This document shows, piece after piece, positions 36,155 through 36,853 of a DNA stretch of 36,853 nucleotides. The position numbers were made by a program, and so were the translations under genes. This DNA is from Pseudomonadota bacterium (GTDB lineage Bacteria > Pseudomonadota > Gammaproteobacteria > Burkholderiales > Burkholderiaceae_E). Positions within the stretch are counted from its first letter, which is position 1, and every line of letters starts with the position of its first letter. The DNA lies in contig JAKPAM010000276.1 of NCBI GenBank assembly GCA_029779435.1, positions 1-36,853 of the forward strand, in the 5' to 3' direction. Below the pieces are notes generated by a model that was given only the letters and a program-made list of their open reading frames with translations, was not told the origin of the DNA and made no database searches.

Positions 36155-36184
36155 GCGAGTGAGGCTGCAGCGAGTGAGGCTGCA
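36155..36184. repeat. 15-bp perfect tandem duplication
   Basis: GCGAGTGAGGCTGCA occurs twice head to tail, immediately after the regulator stop codon (TGA 36152-36154). Confidence 0.9.
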
Positions 36185-36252
36185 ATTCGCACCCAATGCC
36201 CGGGACGACGACTCGACATTCCGCTCAGGCACTCGGGCACCCAGCCACTCAG

Positions 36253-36284
36253 GCGCTCGGGCGCTCGGGCGCTCGGGCGCTCAA
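36253..36284. repeat. 8-bp tandem repeat at the end of the second RTX gene
   Basis: GCGCTCGG is repeated three times (36253-36276) and followed by GCGCTCAA (36277-36284), so the last unit includes the stop codon of the minus-strand RTX gene. Looser copies (CACTCGGG, CACTCAGG) lie just before. Confidence 0.85.
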
Positions 36285-36853
36285 GTGAAGATGAAGTCGC
36301 TCGCCTGCGCGTCGCCCATGCCCAGGACCACGATCTGCATCTCGCTTTCGCTCCCGCCGTCGAGGTTGATGTAGATCGTCGTATCGCCGTTCGCGTTCGT
36401 GTTGTAGCCGATCTCGCGCGGCAACAAGGCCTGGTCGTGCATCAAGCCGGGCCTGCTTTTCAGATTCCCGCCGAAGAAGAACTGCCCCAATCCCTGCAGC
36501 TCGATCTTGTCTCCTTCTGCCCGGTTGAAATCCGCGATGACGTCGATCTCCGATCCGTGGCCCGGGGAACGCGCGCTCGGGCTGTCCGTGGCCGACTCGA
36601 ACACGAAGCGGTCCGCGCCGCTGCCGCCCCAGAGCACGTCGCGGCCGGTGCCGCCGTAGAGCCGGTCGGCGCCGCCGCCGCCGAACAGTTCGTCGCTGCC
36701 GGCGCCGCCGCGCAGCACGTTCGCCTTGCCGTCGCCGATCAGCGTGTCGTTGCCCTTGCCGCCGGTCACGTTCTCGATCTCGAACAGCCGGTCGCCGTCG
36801 CCGGCGGTGTTCCGGCTCAGGTCGACCCTGATGCCGGCCGTGCGAGTCAGGTA
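36281..36853 (-). CDS. Second RTX calcium-binding protein, C-terminal part (cut by window edge)
   Basis: The 190 residues visible continue beyond the right edge. They contain RTX repeats (GGKGNDTLIGDGKANVLRGG, GGAGSDELFGGGGADRLYGG, GGSGADRFVFES) and the same C-terminal module as the first RTX protein (VIADFNRAEGDKIELQGLGQ ... MGDAQASDFIFT), so the two are paralogues. The shared end QASDFIFT indicates export by the same ABC transporter. It is convergent with the large regulator gene. The N-terminal domain, which would show whether it carries an effector, is outside the window. Confidence 0.9.
   Translation of the reverse strand, partial: YLTRTAGIRVDLSRNTAGDGDRLFEIENVTGGKGNDTLIGDGKANVLRGGAGSDELFGGGGADRLYGGTGRDVLWGGSGADRFVFESATDSPSARSPGHGSEIDVIADFNRAEGDKIELQGLGQFFFGGNLKSRPGLMHDQALLPREIGYNTNANGDTTIYINLDGGSESEMQIVVLGMGDAQASDFIFT

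Noticed and set aside
32813-36232. Open frame of more than 1100 codons on the minus strand opposite the large regulator
   Set aside because: It has no recognisable domain and a composition bias typical of antisense. The plus-strand product has clear winged-helix and Walker motifs.

Overview
The window reads as chromosomal DNA of a GC-rich betaproteobacterium, most likely Burkholderiales. The support is a Bug-type tripartite tricarboxylate receptor, a tandem glycine riboswitch in front of the glycine cleavage genes, and a complete cytochrome cd1 (nirS) denitrification cluster. The genus cannot be fixed from sequence reading alone.

Layout. (1) 1-1033, minus strand: the start of an IS5-type transposase cut by the window edge, then a PemK/MazF-like toxin with an unfamiliar antitoxin and a recognisable self-regulated promoter. 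(2) 1034-6812: a YceH/DUF480 gene, then on the plus strand a glycine riboswitch followed by gcvH-gcvP-gcvT. (3) 6879-11877, minus strand: a family III CoA-transferase, a Bug receptor, a crotonase, a dienelactone-hydrolase-like protein and an IclR regulator, a CoA-thioester catabolic module. Two nearly identical TTCCG-N5-CGGAA sites lie about 105 bp upstream of the CoA-transferase and receptor start codons. (4) 12025-22802: a Dnr-type Crp/Fnr regulator, nirN, nirJ, nirH, nirG, a fused nirDL, nirF, nirC, a nirM-like cytochrome and nirS, all on the minus strand. nirE is divergent across a 28-bp palindrome with Fnr/Dnr half-sites. This set covers heme d1 synthesis, the nitrite reductase, an electron donor and probably the regulator. 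(5) 22803-26938: a patchy segment with a truncated ANL ligase remnant, a four-helix membrane protein, a half-size MFS protein, an amidase of different base composition, a short direct repeat and a possible group II intron remnant. Its two ends carry imperfect copies of one segment of about 90 bp containing a Pho-box-like site. (6) 26939-27889: PPK2 polyphosphate kinase. (7) 27962-36853: type I secretion membrane fusion protein and ABC transporter, an RTX protein, an 86-residue protein, a 1051-residue winged-helix/ATPase regulator, and a second RTX protein cut by the right edge.

The best leads for undescribed biology are the RTX secretion locus with its large CadC-like ATPase regulator and an 11-bp-period direct repeat in the divergent promoter; the toxin with an unassigned antitoxin; the paired operators of the CoA module; and the duplicated Pho-box segment joining the nir and ppk2 loci. 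All functions are inferred from sequence features and family knowledge; no database search was run.
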